A stretch of 64,000 bases of DNA from Sipunculus nudus (lineage: Eukaryota; Annelida; Sipuncula; Golfingiida; Sipunculidae). Where the stretch lies: NCBI GenBank assembly GCA_026874595.1, contig CM049316.1, positions 55,873,676 through 55,937,675 on the forward strand. The letters are read 5' to 3'. Shown here one piece after another: positions 22,732 to 37,346 of this stretch (its first letter is position 1; the number at the start of each line of letters is the position of its first letter). The notes beneath the pieces were generated by a model. It saw only the letters and a program-made list of their open reading frames with translations, was not told the origin of the DNA and did not search any database. A program made the translations under genes and the position numbers.

Positions 22732-25700
22732 ATACACGTGTTGGTGATAATGACAGGTTGCCAAATTTACCGTGAAGTATTACACAGCATTGCCTTTAAT
22801 GACAGGGTCGACGTAGAGTATATTTATAAGGCTCTCCAATAAAATGAACACGCGGTACTATAAAGTCTTTGTCGAATCTGATGTTCAGCATATTTAGTAA
22901 TAATGGGGAAGCCTTGCATACAGTATGTCATGAGAACACCTGTATTAAGACACACACACGCGCCTGCATTACGCTCTTAAAAGTCTTCCTGTTTCAGTGT
23001 AATTTGATTGAAATTCTACAGAACTTTCCAGTTACCAATATCTATTCTCTTCTATACAGATTTTCATTCTTAAATAGATTTTTAATTCTTAAATAGGTAT
23101 ATAAATAACTTTCACTAAGATCAAATAAAGACTGTTTGCAATCACGGGTTTCGTGTTCTTTGATCTCCCGGTCTTTCCAAGCTATTCCATGGTTGCTTAG
23201 AATTCTTTTTGTTTCCTTGATAGCTTGACAAATAGCCGACTATAATTAGGCGAACTTCATAAAATACTAACCCAGTCTTTTCTGACCGTTATAGTGAGGT
23301 TGTCTACAGTTGCACGCCTCCCAACTTTACCTTTATTGTTTAATTTTTAACGAAATAGCAATTTTTAATGCACTCACTTTGTATGGCAGCCTATGGTAAC
23401 AATAAAAAAGGTTATTTTAACTTAGGCCTATTTCTACTATAAACACGCGATGACTTCAGGGGTGCGTGCTACCACCGTAGTTTGACAGTTCGACAGTGTT
23501 TGATTTCTGTAGCAAGTCAGTTGGCTTAAAAGGCATTCCTACTGTTCTCTGCGTGATAGGCCTAACCATCTTCTGAATGTTTGGAGCTTGTGTATACATT
23601 GTATGTACACGTTTTCATGATAATAAAAGATCGCCATGCAAATCTGTACGAAAACGACAAGGAAAGGACTTCCTTTACTCGTAGGGTGTTTTAATCCATC
23701 GGTTTTAATTCATGGGTTAAGCAGTGCTTTCGAATCCTATTCAGACATTCAGATATGAACATCAGTTTACTTAACCTTTGCAAATGCGGCGGTGCGCTCA
23801 ATTAACGACACATGGTCAACTTTACAGTGAACAGTGTATCCAATCCGGATGTGTGACAGAGGTGTGTTTCATGTTTACAATGAATGTTCGAACGACATAA
23901 TCATCGCTGCAAGAATGCACAGGAGCACGCGTTAAGGGCTTTCATTGATGTGTCTATTTATCGCTAGGTGGCGTAACCTGAAACGCTGAGATTGTTGACG
24001 ACAATTTGAAATAAAGAGTATTTTTGGACAGAGTCAAACTGATCATGCAAGTGTGATATTACTGTATAACCTAAAAAGGCAAGACCCCTCCTTTACACAC
24101 ATTCTTTTTTCTTGTTTCTTTTCCCATATAAATTAAATATCCCCGAAATAACTAATTCGCCACAAAACTGTAATCACTTGTTCCGAGATTATGGCTTCAG
24201 ATACAAAAGAAGAGAAAATGAACGAACCCATTTGTTGAAATGTTGGAAATCGACGAGGGGTGCATTATTTGATATGCACTGAAATGAACATCCTTTACGT
24301 TACCGCATAAAAAAGGATATCGAATCACTATGCGCATGGGTATCCCGCTCTTTTGGTTTCTCCAAGCAGACGACATCGGGAACAGCGCTTGACACCTAAA
24401 GTGACTACGCTGAGGTTAGACTAAAAATGGATCCCAAAAAAGAGTGAAGCAACGGCAAATTTAGACATCTTCATAGATCCTAATGACCAAATACAGTCCA
24501 ATACACACATACATATTAAATAACCTATAGCACTAAGCTAAAAATATAAATTTATGTTTATGATCAACAAGTGAGAAATTTAAAAGGAAAGTATCTGTAA
24601 TGTGCACTGTTTTGTTCACCTTCTCCCCCAATTAAGCCCTTCCCTTACTGTGACCACAAGGAGAGGCCAGAGATACCCAGGGGGAACACACTGACAGCTG
24701 AAACATCTTCCTGACATACAAAGACAGCCAAGCATGAAATCTCATTAAACCTTCCGAAACACACCAGGAAACCACACCCGCTCACATTATGCCACATCCA
24801 CAGTCACACAACCTGAAACTAATGGAAGAACAAGATGGAGTTTTTAATATAATACGATATATATTTGGACGATGATGAAAACAACAGCACACATCCTAGA
24901 CGAGCAATTATCTTATATGATTTGCATTTTTTCTACAATAATATATAGCAGCGTATGCTAAGACTCGCGACCCGTGTGCGTTGCACTTTAAAGTGACGCT
25001 TAATTACATTGTTTCTTTAAGGAAAGACGAAACGTTCTGTTTACACAACACAAGGGTCTGACCTCCCCATTAAAATTATATGTATATATAAAATATATAT
25101 ATATATATATTTGAATATAATGTAAAAAACGTATTTTTTGCAAGATAAATATATAAGAAACACTGTTTCTTCTATAAAATATCATTCTTTTATCTTCCTC
25201 CAGAACTAATATGACGTCATTCTACTTTATTTTCCGTCGACCACGACATGTGTTAATGCCCATATCATCTCTTAATAAAGCAAATCATTTAATTCATGTC
25301 AAACGAATTAAACTAAAGATATTCCTGTTAATAAACGTTAATCGATAACTTTCTAGAAAAGTACACACATTTCACTGGTAGGTGGGGCGACAGACAAGCA
25401 TTGGTAAACAAATAACCTCAGTCAATTGTACATGCAGCGGTCACATCAGGAGCTTATATCATGGGGAATTTAACACATGGTAAACGTTGTGGAAATTGCG
25501 AATTACGCACATTTTCTATCAAACAAGATTTAGGGATTACATTACAAACTTAAACATTCCCCCTGAAATAAAATGTTAATAAGAAAATCATAATTCTTGG
25601 TATGATTGCATAAAATGGCATGAAAGTGTATTCTGCAATTTTTTTTATAAATGAGGAATGAATACTACTTGTTGTGATATCCAGGAATAAAAAAATGAAG

Positions 25701-26999
25701 TTTTCCTTCAGGGAAATTACATCTAATAAAAACCAAAAATAAAAACTCCAAGTATTCAAAAATCATTTGTGCGTGCCAAATAAATGTTGCTATTTGTAAG
25801 TGTGTAAAATGATAAAAAGAAATTATTATGATGCGACGAAAAAGCTTGTATCTGTGTTTGAATGCTTGTATGTTTGCAACTTCATTTCCTTTTATTCTAT
25901 ACATAAAGGAACAAGGACTTAACCCTTGTAATTCGGGAAAACATCGACAAGTTAATGTGATTTATTATATGTTTAACTAGAATAACAAACATCTCTCATA
26001 ATTACCATGGTATTCACTTTTCCTTCTGGTCCCGCATTGTGTCATGAGTTACAAAACCTTTGTTTAGTTAGAATATCACTGTCAGATTTGAAACAATTAA
26101 CCTTGTCATATGTAATCATATATCAACAAGAGATGTTTCTTTTATAAATTAATTGTATTTCAAACCCCTGAATATCATGGTGGTCTAGGGCCAATCATAT
26201 GAGGTTAAATGCTAAAAAGCCATAAAATAGCGTCGTTCATAAATATGGGTTACTTAGGTTTATCATTGTTTCTTCATCATCTTTAAGTAAAATGTCATAA
26301 CCATGCCCTTTAGATAACAATTCACTGTCATTAAGACAGGCTTATGACACATTTTCTAACTAGGTCCTACTGACGCAGAGCATGTGACATTTTTTTCCTT
26401 GCGAATATAATCTGATCCCTCATTTGAACACACCATAGCATAGTCGTCCTTCGTACATTTGTGGAGTAAGGGGCAGAAGAACGATCGGGAAGAACCAAAT
26501 CTTTCAACCTGACACCATCATGTTTTTGTTGCATCATTTATTGATAAGAAGCAGGCCACTTTTTATCTCTGATACACGTTCACCTAATTTACCCTTTGTT
26601 GTTTTCACATGTATTAGAGAAGAGGAAAAATGTCGATATCTGAACCCGAATACAACCTACCATAGGCTTTCAGTAAGTATATGACTTCGGTTTTACCACT
26701 TAAATGATCATAATTGACAGATCACCATTTATACATCCTTGCAAATATTAATGAATTGAAGAAAGGTGTCGATGAAATAAGTAAAACTGAGGCAGTTATA
26801 TATATAAATATTCATAACATGATTGTAAATAATAGTCACATTTGTCTCATAATACCATCTTTAAAGTCTAAATCATACCACTGACTTTCACAACATGTAT
26901 TGGACTTTTTGTATTGGATTTTCCTAACATTATAAACTAAGTATAAAATAATATTTTTGGTTTGCTTTTTATTTATGTTTCCAACGTTTGGATCGGATT

Positions 27000-28500
27000 C
27001 TGGTTATGTTATACTCATAAAAGGAATTCGCTCCACCGTTGTTCTCAAAGTTACCTGAAATCGCGTTGCGTCTGACACTCTGCCATACCTCATTTTAAAG
27101 GTCATTTCCTTACAAGGACATGGGCGATATGAGAATAAAAAATTCTTAATGTAAACATCATTGTATACCACCGAAAACAGCCGAAATGCCTTCGGCAAAG
27201 CCTGAAATGCGGCCTTGTGGTCATCTTAATTCAATCTACCTCCATGCAACACGGTATTAAGTTTTATTGTGCATGTGAATAAACCCGGGCTGTGACTGAC
27301 CCTCTCTGAGGCACAAAACTTCTGTTAACAGAAAACTTTTCTATGTCCAGCTGCTTGTATCTTAATTTCGCCACGTATTTTATCTGCCTCTTACTTCAAC
27401 ATTACATGAATCCTAAACATCATACTGTCCGTCCGTATACACTCATAACCTGGTGGGGACAGTGCGTGAGTGATCCTGCAGTGCTCCCATTCTGTTACAT
27501 AAGATAAAGAAACTAATGATCAGCCCTGTGATTCAGATAGTGAGTTTTTCCGTTACTACACTCTGGTCATAACACCGAGACCCTCCACCCCTACCCCATC
27601 CGTAGTATCCTCGCCGATATGAAAATAAAAAAACATGTTAATGTACACATCATTTCGAGTGATTTTGGCATGTTTTCTGACTTGAGTGGAGACTACAATA
27701 GAAAACAGCCGAACTGCCTTCGGCAAAGACCGGATTTTTGTTGTCACTGCCGGATAAAGAACTAATGTGGATGTGATTAACCTTGCTTTCAGTGACGAAT
27801 TTAAGCATGTTTGGCCTGGAATTTGACAAAGGCTCTGACCCACGGGCGTCGTGAATCAATGTGTAACATGCATCACTCTCGCTTTATGAAAAGAAGGGAT
27901 TCAACCCATGAGGATTAATAACAAAACCTTACACAAGGTCCCCATTTCCGCAAATGGGGTGATGTTTGGTTGGGTTTTTTTTCCGTCCTCAAAATTGGTC
28001 TGATACGATTTAAAAAAAAATTGCGGCTGAAAAGGGGGAAGGACCCGCTGGACTCCCCGTTTGGTCCACTTCTGCTACTAATAAGATATGCATATTTCCG
28101 TTTCTTTCTTCAGGAACAGTTTCCTTTCCTTAAAACGTACTTTAAATCAATCTTTCATGTCTTCCTCACATTTACCTTTTCTTTAAACGTCCAACCATAG
28201 TAACCAGTCAAAGCTCATCGAAAACCTGAGTGCCTCCACTCCCATCCCGTTTCGTAAATGAAGCAACTTCACTGACCAGGTCTTCAATAAAGGTATAAAC
28301 ATACTGGTGTATGATTTTCTTGCCGCGCGCAAAACATTTTTGTGTTTATCTTATTGGGAACATAATCCACTGAAATTCTATATTTTCTATTGATTAAAAA
28401 ATTACCCAACATTCCTTAGTTAATGCATCTCCCCGGCCCCGCGGTGACATAAACCATTTTCAGAATATATTTCTGTTGGTCTGCACGAAAAAACAAAAAA
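27000..28500. other. DNA present in copy 1 only; no gene
   Basis: This part is missing from the second copy of the segmental duplication. It contains a short internal repeat: cagccgaa(a/c)tgccttcggcaaag at about 27,178 and 27,707, each preceded by a similar stretch with tgta(a/c)acatcatt. Open frames here lack recognisable domains. Confidence 0.4.
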
Positions 28501-28519
28501 CACATAGCCTGTGGAATAT

Positions 28520-28748
28520 CAGGGGCCTGGACAGTCGAGGGGTAAATCTCTAGGCTCTCTCCTCTGGCGACCCGGGTTCGATCCCTGGTGTAGCCATGAG
28601 AGTGGGTTGTAGTTGCCCGTCCAAGGCCGGTGATTTTCTCCGGGTTCTCCGGTTTCCTCTACCCCTACAGACTACCGAACGCCAACATCTGAGCCATGGA
28701 GAGTGCCTTGTTTAGTTTAATAACTATCTGTACAATCCCTGTCAAATA

Positions 28749-28750
<2 letters not shown>
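28520..28750 (+). repeat. tRNA-derived SINE
   Basis: The head holds a B-box-like cccgggttcgatccctgg at about 28,568. A body block follows with gattttctccgggttctccg and gtttcctctacccc, a motif shared by SINEs in many invertebrates. The tail contains ctgagccatggagagtgcct and ctgtacaatccctgtcaaat, then passes into a (TA)n run. The tail recurs on the minus strand at about 60,125-60,215, supporting a dispersed element. Confidence 0.7.

Positions 28751-28804
<54 letters not shown>
28751..28804. repeat. (TA)n microsatellite
   Basis: About 54 bases of TA alternation join the SINE tail to the 3' end of pseudogene B. A similar run sits at the same relative place after gene D (47,958-48,005), so it is part of the duplicated unit. 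Confidence 0.95.
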
Positions 28805-28807
<3 letters not shown>

Positions 28808-28833
28808 TGGTGAAAAGTTTCTTAGCTCTCACT

Positions 28834-31800
28834 TTATTCCTGTGAGACTTGCAAAACAGGTGCTGGGCGCACGGTGATCCCGGGATGACGGATCCACAGG
28901 GGTGTCGTTCAAAACGTCATCCTTGGTGTCCTGGGGCTCATTATCGGCTGAGGCCTCAGGTTGATTGGCTGCTGGCCCATTTTGTAAAGAGAACTTCACT
29001 CTCAACCGACCCCTGGTCCTCTATAGTCTGTGTGCATGTCTGCCAAACCACCTGTAAAAAATTAAGCGTAATCTGGAAATGGCAGGGGTAACATATAACC
29101 ATCTTTTTTCTTGTTATTTTCTAGTGGTTTATACAATTTTACGAACATTTTATTTTGATAAACCCAATTTAAGATTTGCATCTGTCAAGGCTAATTATCC
29201 ATACAACCCCCTTACCTCCCCCCCCCCCCCCGACCAGCCTTATCCCAGCCTGTTACCTAAAAGCAAGGCTTTTGGCGTATACTATATACAATCATACTAA
29301 TGACCTGTTCAGATTATGAACAGTTTATTTCAATTTAATAGGATGCTGTTATATATGTACAAACTGATAAAAGAATTATATAGCATCATTAGGATGGTGT
29401 AGAACCCCCATCAAGCACATTTAATGAACATAACATTTAAATTATAGAATGAAAAAAAAACTTTCATCAAAATACATTTAACTGAATACATGGTTAATCA
29501 GATGAATTAATATTATTTTGCCTCAGTGAAAAAATCTAAATGTAAATGATTCAGAATTAAGATAAATGAAGTTCAATCTAATTGATGATGCTCTGCTGTA
29601 CCTTGGGAGTCTGGAAGGCATTAAGTGGTGTGAAAGGATCACGCTTGGTATGATCACCGTCACGATACACAGAACACTTATCGTGACCACAGCGGCAGAG
29701 GCGACCGGACCATTGCTGTCGCTACGCTTTTGTCTGAAATAATGGAAAGGGATTATAAGGGTTATGAAGACGTATCTCTAATTTATATTATTTTCTCATT
29801 GATTCAATCTCTCAATCCAGATCTAGCAAAAAATGAAAAACAAAGATGCTGCCTCAAATCTATGCCAATTTATCTTTAATGGGCGTTATCGTTTGAATTT
29901 ATTTTAATCTCTATCCAACAATTTCTGAAAAAAAGGAGACATATCTCTGCTTTCTACTTTCGCTACACATATCTAATTATTTGTCATATATTTCGACGCA
30001 GTAGTGAACTTTACAATCTTCCATGTCGATAAAAGTATCAATATTTCCTATATTTATCATGTATTTTTACTCCGTTATTCAGGCTTAGATGATGAAATAA
30101 CTTCGAAAAAGAGAGAAACATTAACCATGCAGGCTTAATTTTTCCACACTGCTGACGGAGCGTCTTCACCAGATACATTTTCCTCTACTATGGTCTATAG
30201 ATCGAAGCACAAACTAATGTCCCTCACAGCACAGTATTTATGCGTCTCGTGTTTATACCAAATACAATGTGTGTGTATATATATATATATTTATATATAT
30301 ATGTGTGTATATATATACTTAAGAAATTGCACATATTTTGCATTTTAACAAAAGGTTTTAATGATTATAACATAACTGAGTAGTGGAGAAACATAATATA
30401 GTACTCTAAGACAATATCTTCAGTTGTAACTATAATCATATTTTTTTTTTAATTCTACAATTCCGTTGAAATGTTTAACGCCTCACCGTGGACACAGATG
30501 AATGACTGAGACTCATTACATTCTGCAGGCTACCAGCGTCAGTCCTTAACGTCCATCAAAGCACAGGATTTATGCTTTTCGTGACATATTCCGAGTTGCC
30601 AGTTCGTCCATAGCAATCGCAGTATTATTTGTTGGATATAAATATTAGCATAAAAAATTATATGAAAACTAAGGTTTCCTATGGTAGGTATATATGTTTA
30701 ACAGACACATTATGTCGACTTTTAACCCCAAAACCAGTTTCACTGTTTGGAAGTAAACTTAAGTATGTAAGATTAATTTGATTATAAATTAAGGGCCTTA
30801 TGCTACAACTAAATATTTCTCAAGTATCTTCACATGATTAACACCATGCAAGTATTACCTATAAATACCAATTCACGTATTCGTACTTTTTTCCCCTTTA
30901 TTATCCTTTTAAACTGGAACACACATTCAGAGTTGTCTATAGATGTATTATATATGTTTATATTAACAATGTTGACAATGATGACACCTGATGATACCTG
31001 ATGCCTTTGCATGCCCGGCCTCGTACCAGACTCCTTGCGTCAAAACAAACCAGCAATAGGAGGACACATTCATAATGACGGGGATATGTTTTACCACGTC
31101 CGAATCCAATGGTAGATTATCTCCAAATTTTCGACATGTTTGATCAGCGTGGAACCATGAGACTTCTTCATTTGAGAAGAGCAAGCATCCGTCTTTAACG
31201 AATAAAACCCGTCAGGATCGTGGAATTGGGCACTTTTCTCAGACTTTCCCCTGATTTAATTGGGAAACAACATCACTAAATATTTCATTAAATAAACTTG
31301 ATTTTATCGTACGAAGAAGACTGTGCTGATTATTACTAACATTTATTTTCAAAAGAAAGGCGTAATATTATAAAAGATGTTTTATAAAGTGATACTTAGG
31401 TTTGGCTTCGATGCTGAATACTGGATTTTTAATGGATCTTACACGGGATCAAATATTCGAAGCGACACTGTTCCCTTACCTTTACGATAGCAAATATAGC
31501 CATCCTTTTTTATGTTGCAGTCTCTTTTGTATAAATTGCTAATCTGGCTAACAGCAGCACACTGGGATTCCAGATCATACCCGAGGAAGGATATTTCCCT
31601 TCTAATATTAAAAAATATTAAAAAAAACACATATAATTAAAAATGCATGATAAACATCATAATAATAAAACTACACATATTTTAAATATGACTTGATGCG
31701 ATATGTATGCAAGTTTTAGTACCTAGAGATGAAAAAATAAGTACTTAACACTAAATCAACCGTGTCTTGACCAATGTGCATTATTACTTTATTTTTATGA

Positions 31801-32063
31801 TACAGGCAAGTTAATCTAAGTTTCCGTAAGATTTTCTTTTAACACCCTCAGTCTGATCAGTTGTTACATACATCATAATTACATTTAATTTCAGTTTATT
31901 TCTAGGTAACTATGTAACTCTTTATAAAGAGGGTTTTTAACATTAGCCGTACTCACGCATGTGTGGGGTCTTAGGGTCCGAACTTGAAGCAAGCGATTTG
32001 TTATCGGAGAAATAATAACTGGATGATCATCAGAACAGCTGACAGCATGGACGTGTCCATCAT
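28834..32063 (-). pseudogene. CTLD membrane-lectin pseudogene B (exons 1, 3-7)
   Basis: Exons matching gene D are: signal 31957-32063, CTLD1 second half about 31480-31587, CTLD2 first half 30998-31250, CTLD2 second half 30487-30627, membrane 29602-29733, tail 28834-29051. Exon 2 is missing. Exon 1 has a one-base deletion in the hydrophobic core. Exon 3 lacks an AG acceptor. Exon 4 has stops near its start. Exon 5 has TGA and TAG codons and no AG before it. Exon 6 is 132 bases against 136 in D: a one-base deletion near its start plus one codon lost. The tail exon has an early TAG and shifts frame near its end. All three tail tyrosines of D are replaced (Ser, Ser and Asn). It clearly descends from a two-domain receptor, and much of the exon layout is still readable. 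Confidence 0.85.
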
Positions 32064-32105
32064 TCGGTAGAAGTTATGAATATTCTCCGTCACATGATGT
32101 AACAT

Positions 32106-32161
32106 CTTATATACTATCGATTCTCATCCACTGTTCTTGGTTATCAAATAAGCTTGTTTAC
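32106..32161 (-). promoter_or_regulatory. Promoter relic of pseudogene B: TATA box and forkhead-like site
   Basis: On the minus strand a forkhead-like GTAAACA (32,155-32,161) is followed 41 bases on by GTATATAAG (32,106-32,114) and then by the shared atcatgtgacggagaata block. The same order occurs upstream of D and E, which supports a real promoter inherited by duplication. Confidence 0.55.
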
Positions 32162-32200
32162 TGTGTGTATTTCAAATATAGCTGTACCAGAAATCGTAAC

Positions 32201-33780
32201 TTGATATAACATTGTATCATGTATCATGCTCCTATCGGGTCATGGATTGTGCACGAGATTTAAGTAAAAATTTGATCTTTTGTAGCGAAACATAATGCAT
32301 TTATATTTGTTAAAATAATTCATGTAGTTCAATTTAATTAAATGAAGAAATACATATACCACATAACCGCTGCGTGTGTGCATGATGGTGCTATACAGAA
32401 ATGCTTAGAGAGGGTATAGTTTCTGTATTCAATTAAGCCGCTTAATCAATATAATAAAGACAAACGCTTACATCAAGAATACTCTCATCGTTAACATTTA
32501 TATAAACAAGGCCTAAAGTCAGCGGCTGCAGATTTCTCATGATCACTAGCTGTTGAAAACCATATTGAAACATTGCATCTCTTTATCCTAATCGGATGTT
32601 AAGACCATTTATGTTAGATAGAAAGGGAAAATATAAACATATTTTTCACAAATTACTAGTGTTTTACTGCCCAGAAACATAGAACATTCACGATATAGAC
32701 TTAAGTGTTCCAAGCCGTCTCTAAAGGTCACGAAGTTGCCTTTGGGGAAAGCTGTTTAAAAAACACCGTTGAATGTCTGATTGTCTGAAGTGAGACCTTT
32801 GCTTGCGAAAGTCTGTCGCAAACATTTAGATGGATATATCTATACTTTATGTAAGTTAAACATGCAATTAAAAACAGACATATGTATAGTTTGGTATGAG
32901 ATGACTGCTGCTTAAGGCATAGCCCAAGCCGATTCTCCATTCTATTTAGTGTTCCACGCATTTATCTCAGGAGCGGTTTTATGTATCCGCCCAAAAATTT
33001 AAAGTCTTTAGATCTTTGAATGTTTATCCCTTGTACAAGACTGATGGCGCCACCTACAATCGATTTCATCTGGTGTCCATCTGTAGGTTTGTTTTCGGTG
33101 AAAATTTTATGTCTTTGGAGTCGTTCAAGGTAACAGCCTAAAATATTGCATATCTTGCATCCATCCTGTATAGTTTCTAATACACAAGACATGTGGCGCA
33201 GCCTTCAATAGTTTTATTCTACACTATATATGCATTTATATTTATACAGGAGTGGTTTGACGAATTCGCCAGAAATTTGCATGCCCATAGATCTAGAATG
33301 GTTTTATCTTGAACACTTGACTGGTGGTGCCACCTACACTAATGTATTTAATATTTATCCATTCATCTTCGGATACTTGGGCATCTTTGATTCCAAAATA
33401 CGGAGGGCTGTCTCATCACTAGACATTCAGTGCCTCACTTTATCCATGCTTCTGTTTCGGTGGTTACCTATGGTCGCTTGTCGACTGCCCATATTCTAGT
33501 TTATTTTGTTCTTAGTGATCTCTGGCCAGGGAAATAAAATGACGATAAAAAGAGTAAGAAGTCAAATGAACACCCTTTCAATATAAAATTATGCAGGGAT
33601 AGATTGGAAGATCTAATAACTTCTTGTATCCATAATACGTATATTCTATTTTGCTTGCGTGTCAAGTCTCGTCGAAATCCATGAAACCGTTTTCGAATAT
33701 CATGCCTTGACACAAACTCCAAAAAAAATATATATATATATACCTTGCATAGCTTCGCACGAAGGTGAAAGCATACTAGG
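32201..33780. other. Non-coding; two diverged 265-bp repeat units at 32,930-33,470
   Basis: The first 300 bases match the distal upstream region of pseudogene E (shared gcacgagatttaagt). At 32,930-33,470 two units related to minisatellite array 3 appear, marked by gg(c/t)gccacctaca and a (g/a)gtggtttgacga-like anchor. The minus-strand open frame at 33,501-33,809 has no recognisable domain. Confidence 0.5.
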
Positions 33781-36559
33781 CATTGGCCTATAGTGAACGA
33801 ATATAACATATACTAGCAGATTATTCGTTGTCGAACTTGATTTTAGATGTTACTATGGGGAGTTCGGTGCCGTTTGTAATTACTTCAGGAAATGACGTTT
33901 TCATTGTTAGGATAATGTTGATTTTTTATTTGCTCAGTGTGTTGTGCTCAAGGTAGAAATTTTCTTATTTTTATAACAGAAGACACGAATAATTTTGTCA
34001 TCTTTTCTTCTCGTATCACTTGATAACACGTGAATTCCTATGATAAAGTAGGATATACTTAATTACAAGAAATAAAATTGTGCACACAGAGATCTAAATC
34101 TATGTTTAAATCAACAATAATGAATAATGATAATAATTAGATAATTGATTACAATGTAAAAACAACTTAAAAAAAGGCGTGCCAGATCAAGACAAGCACA
34201 ACAGATAAGAACAACCAACGTCTGCTTAATATTTCTGCTCTTACCCGTAAGGCGACTGCTGTTAATCATTAGTTATATTTTGTTATCGTTGTTGTTGAAA
34301 GACATTCGAAAAAGAGAGAAACATTAACCATGCATCTAAATTTTTCAACACTGCCGAAGAAGCGCCTTAACCAGTGGCTCACAGTTTCCTCCACTATGGT
34401 CTGGTGAGGGAAACACAAACATGCAAACACAAAAAATACATATATATTCCAAGAGAGTTGTGCACATTGAGTAAATGTTTTCTTGCTGATAACACAATTC
34501 AATAGCACAGAAACAGCAAATGGTAGTTCCATGACATAGGTATAATTTTGGCAGCTGTCAGTATCATCGTATTTATCTTCTATTATTCCGTCCAGAAGTT
34601 AAATGCCTTACCGTAGACACACATGAATGGCTGAGACTCATTACATTCCACAGGCCTCCAGCGTCCGCCATTAACGTCCATTACAGCACAGAGTTTGTTC
34701 TTCTCGTGACGGATTCCGTCTTGCCAGTTCGTCCATAGTAATCGCAGTTGTACTTATAAATATAAATTACATATAAATGTTAGTATAAAATTTATGTGAA
34801 TACTCAGGTTTCCTATGGTACGTATATAAATGTTTATCAGACACATTATAACGACATTTAACACCAAACACAATCTTACAGTTCAAATGGGCACGTGTCT
34901 TTTTTTAAGTTGATGCGTTAGACATTTTAACGTATACTTTTTGCTTTAAAAAGAACTCACACATAAACATGCCATTGGATGCGATTTTTTTATACAAAGA
35001 GGATAAAGACGATGACGATGATGGACATGAAGATGATGATACCTGATGTCGTTGTTTCTCCTGCTGTGTACCAGGCTCCATTTACCAAACCTACCCAGTA
35101 ATAGTTGCGATGTTGAGCGGGAATATATTTTACCAGGTCCCGATTCAGAAGAAGATTTCCTCCTAGTTTTCGACAAGTTTGATCAGCTTGAAACCACGAT
35201 ACTACCACACTTGTGAGGAACATCCAGCCTTCCTCAATTGATAATAGGCGGCAGGATCGCAACATTGGGCACAGTTTGCAGTCTTTCCCTATCTCAAGTT
35301 TTGAAATGACGTTAGCTTGCCTGATTTAACTGCACTAGATTTCTCAAAGAAGAGTTGGTATTTATAACATTTCTTATAAAAAAATACCTGATATTATAAT
35401 ATTGAATATTGTTAAATATTTTAATATGAATGTAATCAAATATATGAAGTGGTCGTAATATCTTACGTTTAAGGTAACAGATGTATCCATCAAGTTTCGT
35501 TTGGCAGTCCCTCTTGTATAAAAAACCGTTCTGTCCTATAGCTACACAACAGCCCCTTGTTGCCAAAGGATCAAAACCTACTGGTAAAAATATTCATATG
35601 AACATGCCATAATTAAATTTTCCAGACAGATTCGAAACGTATTGGTACAATAACTATGACTATTTAAACTATGTAAAGAACGGCTATTGGGACATAATAT
35701 TTTAGGAGCATATTTATGTAAACATTCAATAATACTAACCTTTATTAAAATTATGATAAACCTAATATATTCAGGAAATGGCTTAGGGGAATGTTACAAA
35801 ACATAAGCATAGTATACCTTGTTTTCATGTGACGAATGTAAATCATTCAGCAAACAATCAAACAGCATTTACATTAACAAAAAAAAAAAAAACAAAAAAA
35901 AAACTGTATTAAAGATTAGAGTAAAATTACCATACGGGGATCCGTTTATATAGAACAAGTTTTTAAATTGCCCCCTTTCAACGTTTAACCAAGAAGAGTT
36001 CATGCCTCTCTTTTTAATGCCCTTTCTACCTGCAGTTGTTCTTCTGGGCTTTGTGGTATCGGCAGTTTCTGCTGTTGGTGGTTACACACGTAAATTGCTG
36101 CCATGACGGTGAGCGTGGCTGGCGGTCGAGACTCAGTCGCTCGGTTGATTATATTCAATTCATTGGAGTTTCCAGGCAATTTGGTTTGAAATAAAGAAAT
36201 ATAAGCATGAATGTGAAGGTTATAATACTCATAACCAAAGTCTTGATATCACGTGTATTATATTCGAGAATAATATATTTGGTTATCGAATTTATTTTTC
36301 TTTTTAAGTTTTCATGAATTGAATAATATGTCATTAGTTGTAATGTTGTTGTTTTATTTAAGGTCACCTGAATATAATTACTTTTATTTTGTAATAGTCC
36401 ATGGGCCGAGAGCTCATTTTCCACATATTGGTACCACTCAGGGTGGTAAAACGTTAGTAGGTTTTTCTTAAACGTCTAATTCTATAGATGTTATTTTGGT
36501 ATGATAAATGATCCAGAGTATTAGTTTAGTCATTATTATCTTATGAAATTATCTTTTCT

Positions 36560-37346
36560 CAATTATCTTATCATAGTTTACATGCCCAATTAGCATTTGG
36601 GGCTTCACTTTCCTTTACAAAATTCCATGAAGTATCTAGGTGTTAAGATTGATCGTATAATATTTCCATGCATGATTATATTAGTAGTAATGTCGTGCGG
36701 CCTTTCTTGAGCTCCGCCGTATAAATTCCATCCGGCGTTTTAATCCTCTCTATTAATGTTTGCTGTCGGCTCATTAGCGCAACAGTAATACCTCGCCTGG
36801 ATTTCTGTAATTCCGTTCTTGCTGGGTAACCGGCAGAGCAAGTCTCTCTGCTACAGATGGTCCAGAATAATGCTGCGCGTCTCATTCTTAAGAAGCGCCA
36901 GACCGACCACGTCAAGTACCGCATACAATACAAAATTGCAGTTTTTGTTTACCGCCATTTTGATGACTCACTTCCAACATATTTGAATGAAAAAATAATA
37001 ACCTATCGGCCTCTGCGTACGCTGCGCTCGGCTGCCGAAAATCTTCTTAAAGAACCAACGTGTAATTTGAAAGTCGGGGAACGTTCCTTTCGTTTCATAG
37101 CCCTAAATGTTTGGCATTCACTTCCCATTACACTTAGAAAATCTCCAACTGTTGTATCATTTAAAACTAATTTAAAAACGAATCTCTTTCGGCAAGCTTT
37201 TGGTAATTAATATGCATCAGTTTCGTTTGTTTCTTTGGATAGGCACAGAAAGCAGATTTCCATGAAATTGAATGCGGGTATGTGTGCGTGTGTTGATTGT
37301 GCTGTGAGTCCGACCATCGGAGAATTAGCGCAATATAAATACTATA

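Larger units (their letters stand above)
22732..32200. repeat. Segmental duplication, copy 1 (pairs with 43,547-52,550)
   Basis: From acacgtgttggtgataatga onward, this block matches 43,547 onward in the same orientation with small differences for about 3.9 kb (to about 26,665 and 47,505). It then matches more loosely through the region before the lectin genes, and again through the lectin exons themselves. Copy 1 contains pseudogene B and copy 2 contains gene D. Copy 1 has extra DNA at roughly 27,000-28,750. Open frames shared by the two copies, such as those at 25,665-25,904 and 46,378-46,701 on the minus strand, are duplicated non-coding DNA as far as can be judged. Confidence 0.85.

Noticed and set aside
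25550-25904. Minus-strand open frames with near-copies at 46,378-46,701
   Set aside because: The pair is explained by the large segmental duplication; the frame is AT-rich, has no known motif, and the copies differ by frame-changing indels.
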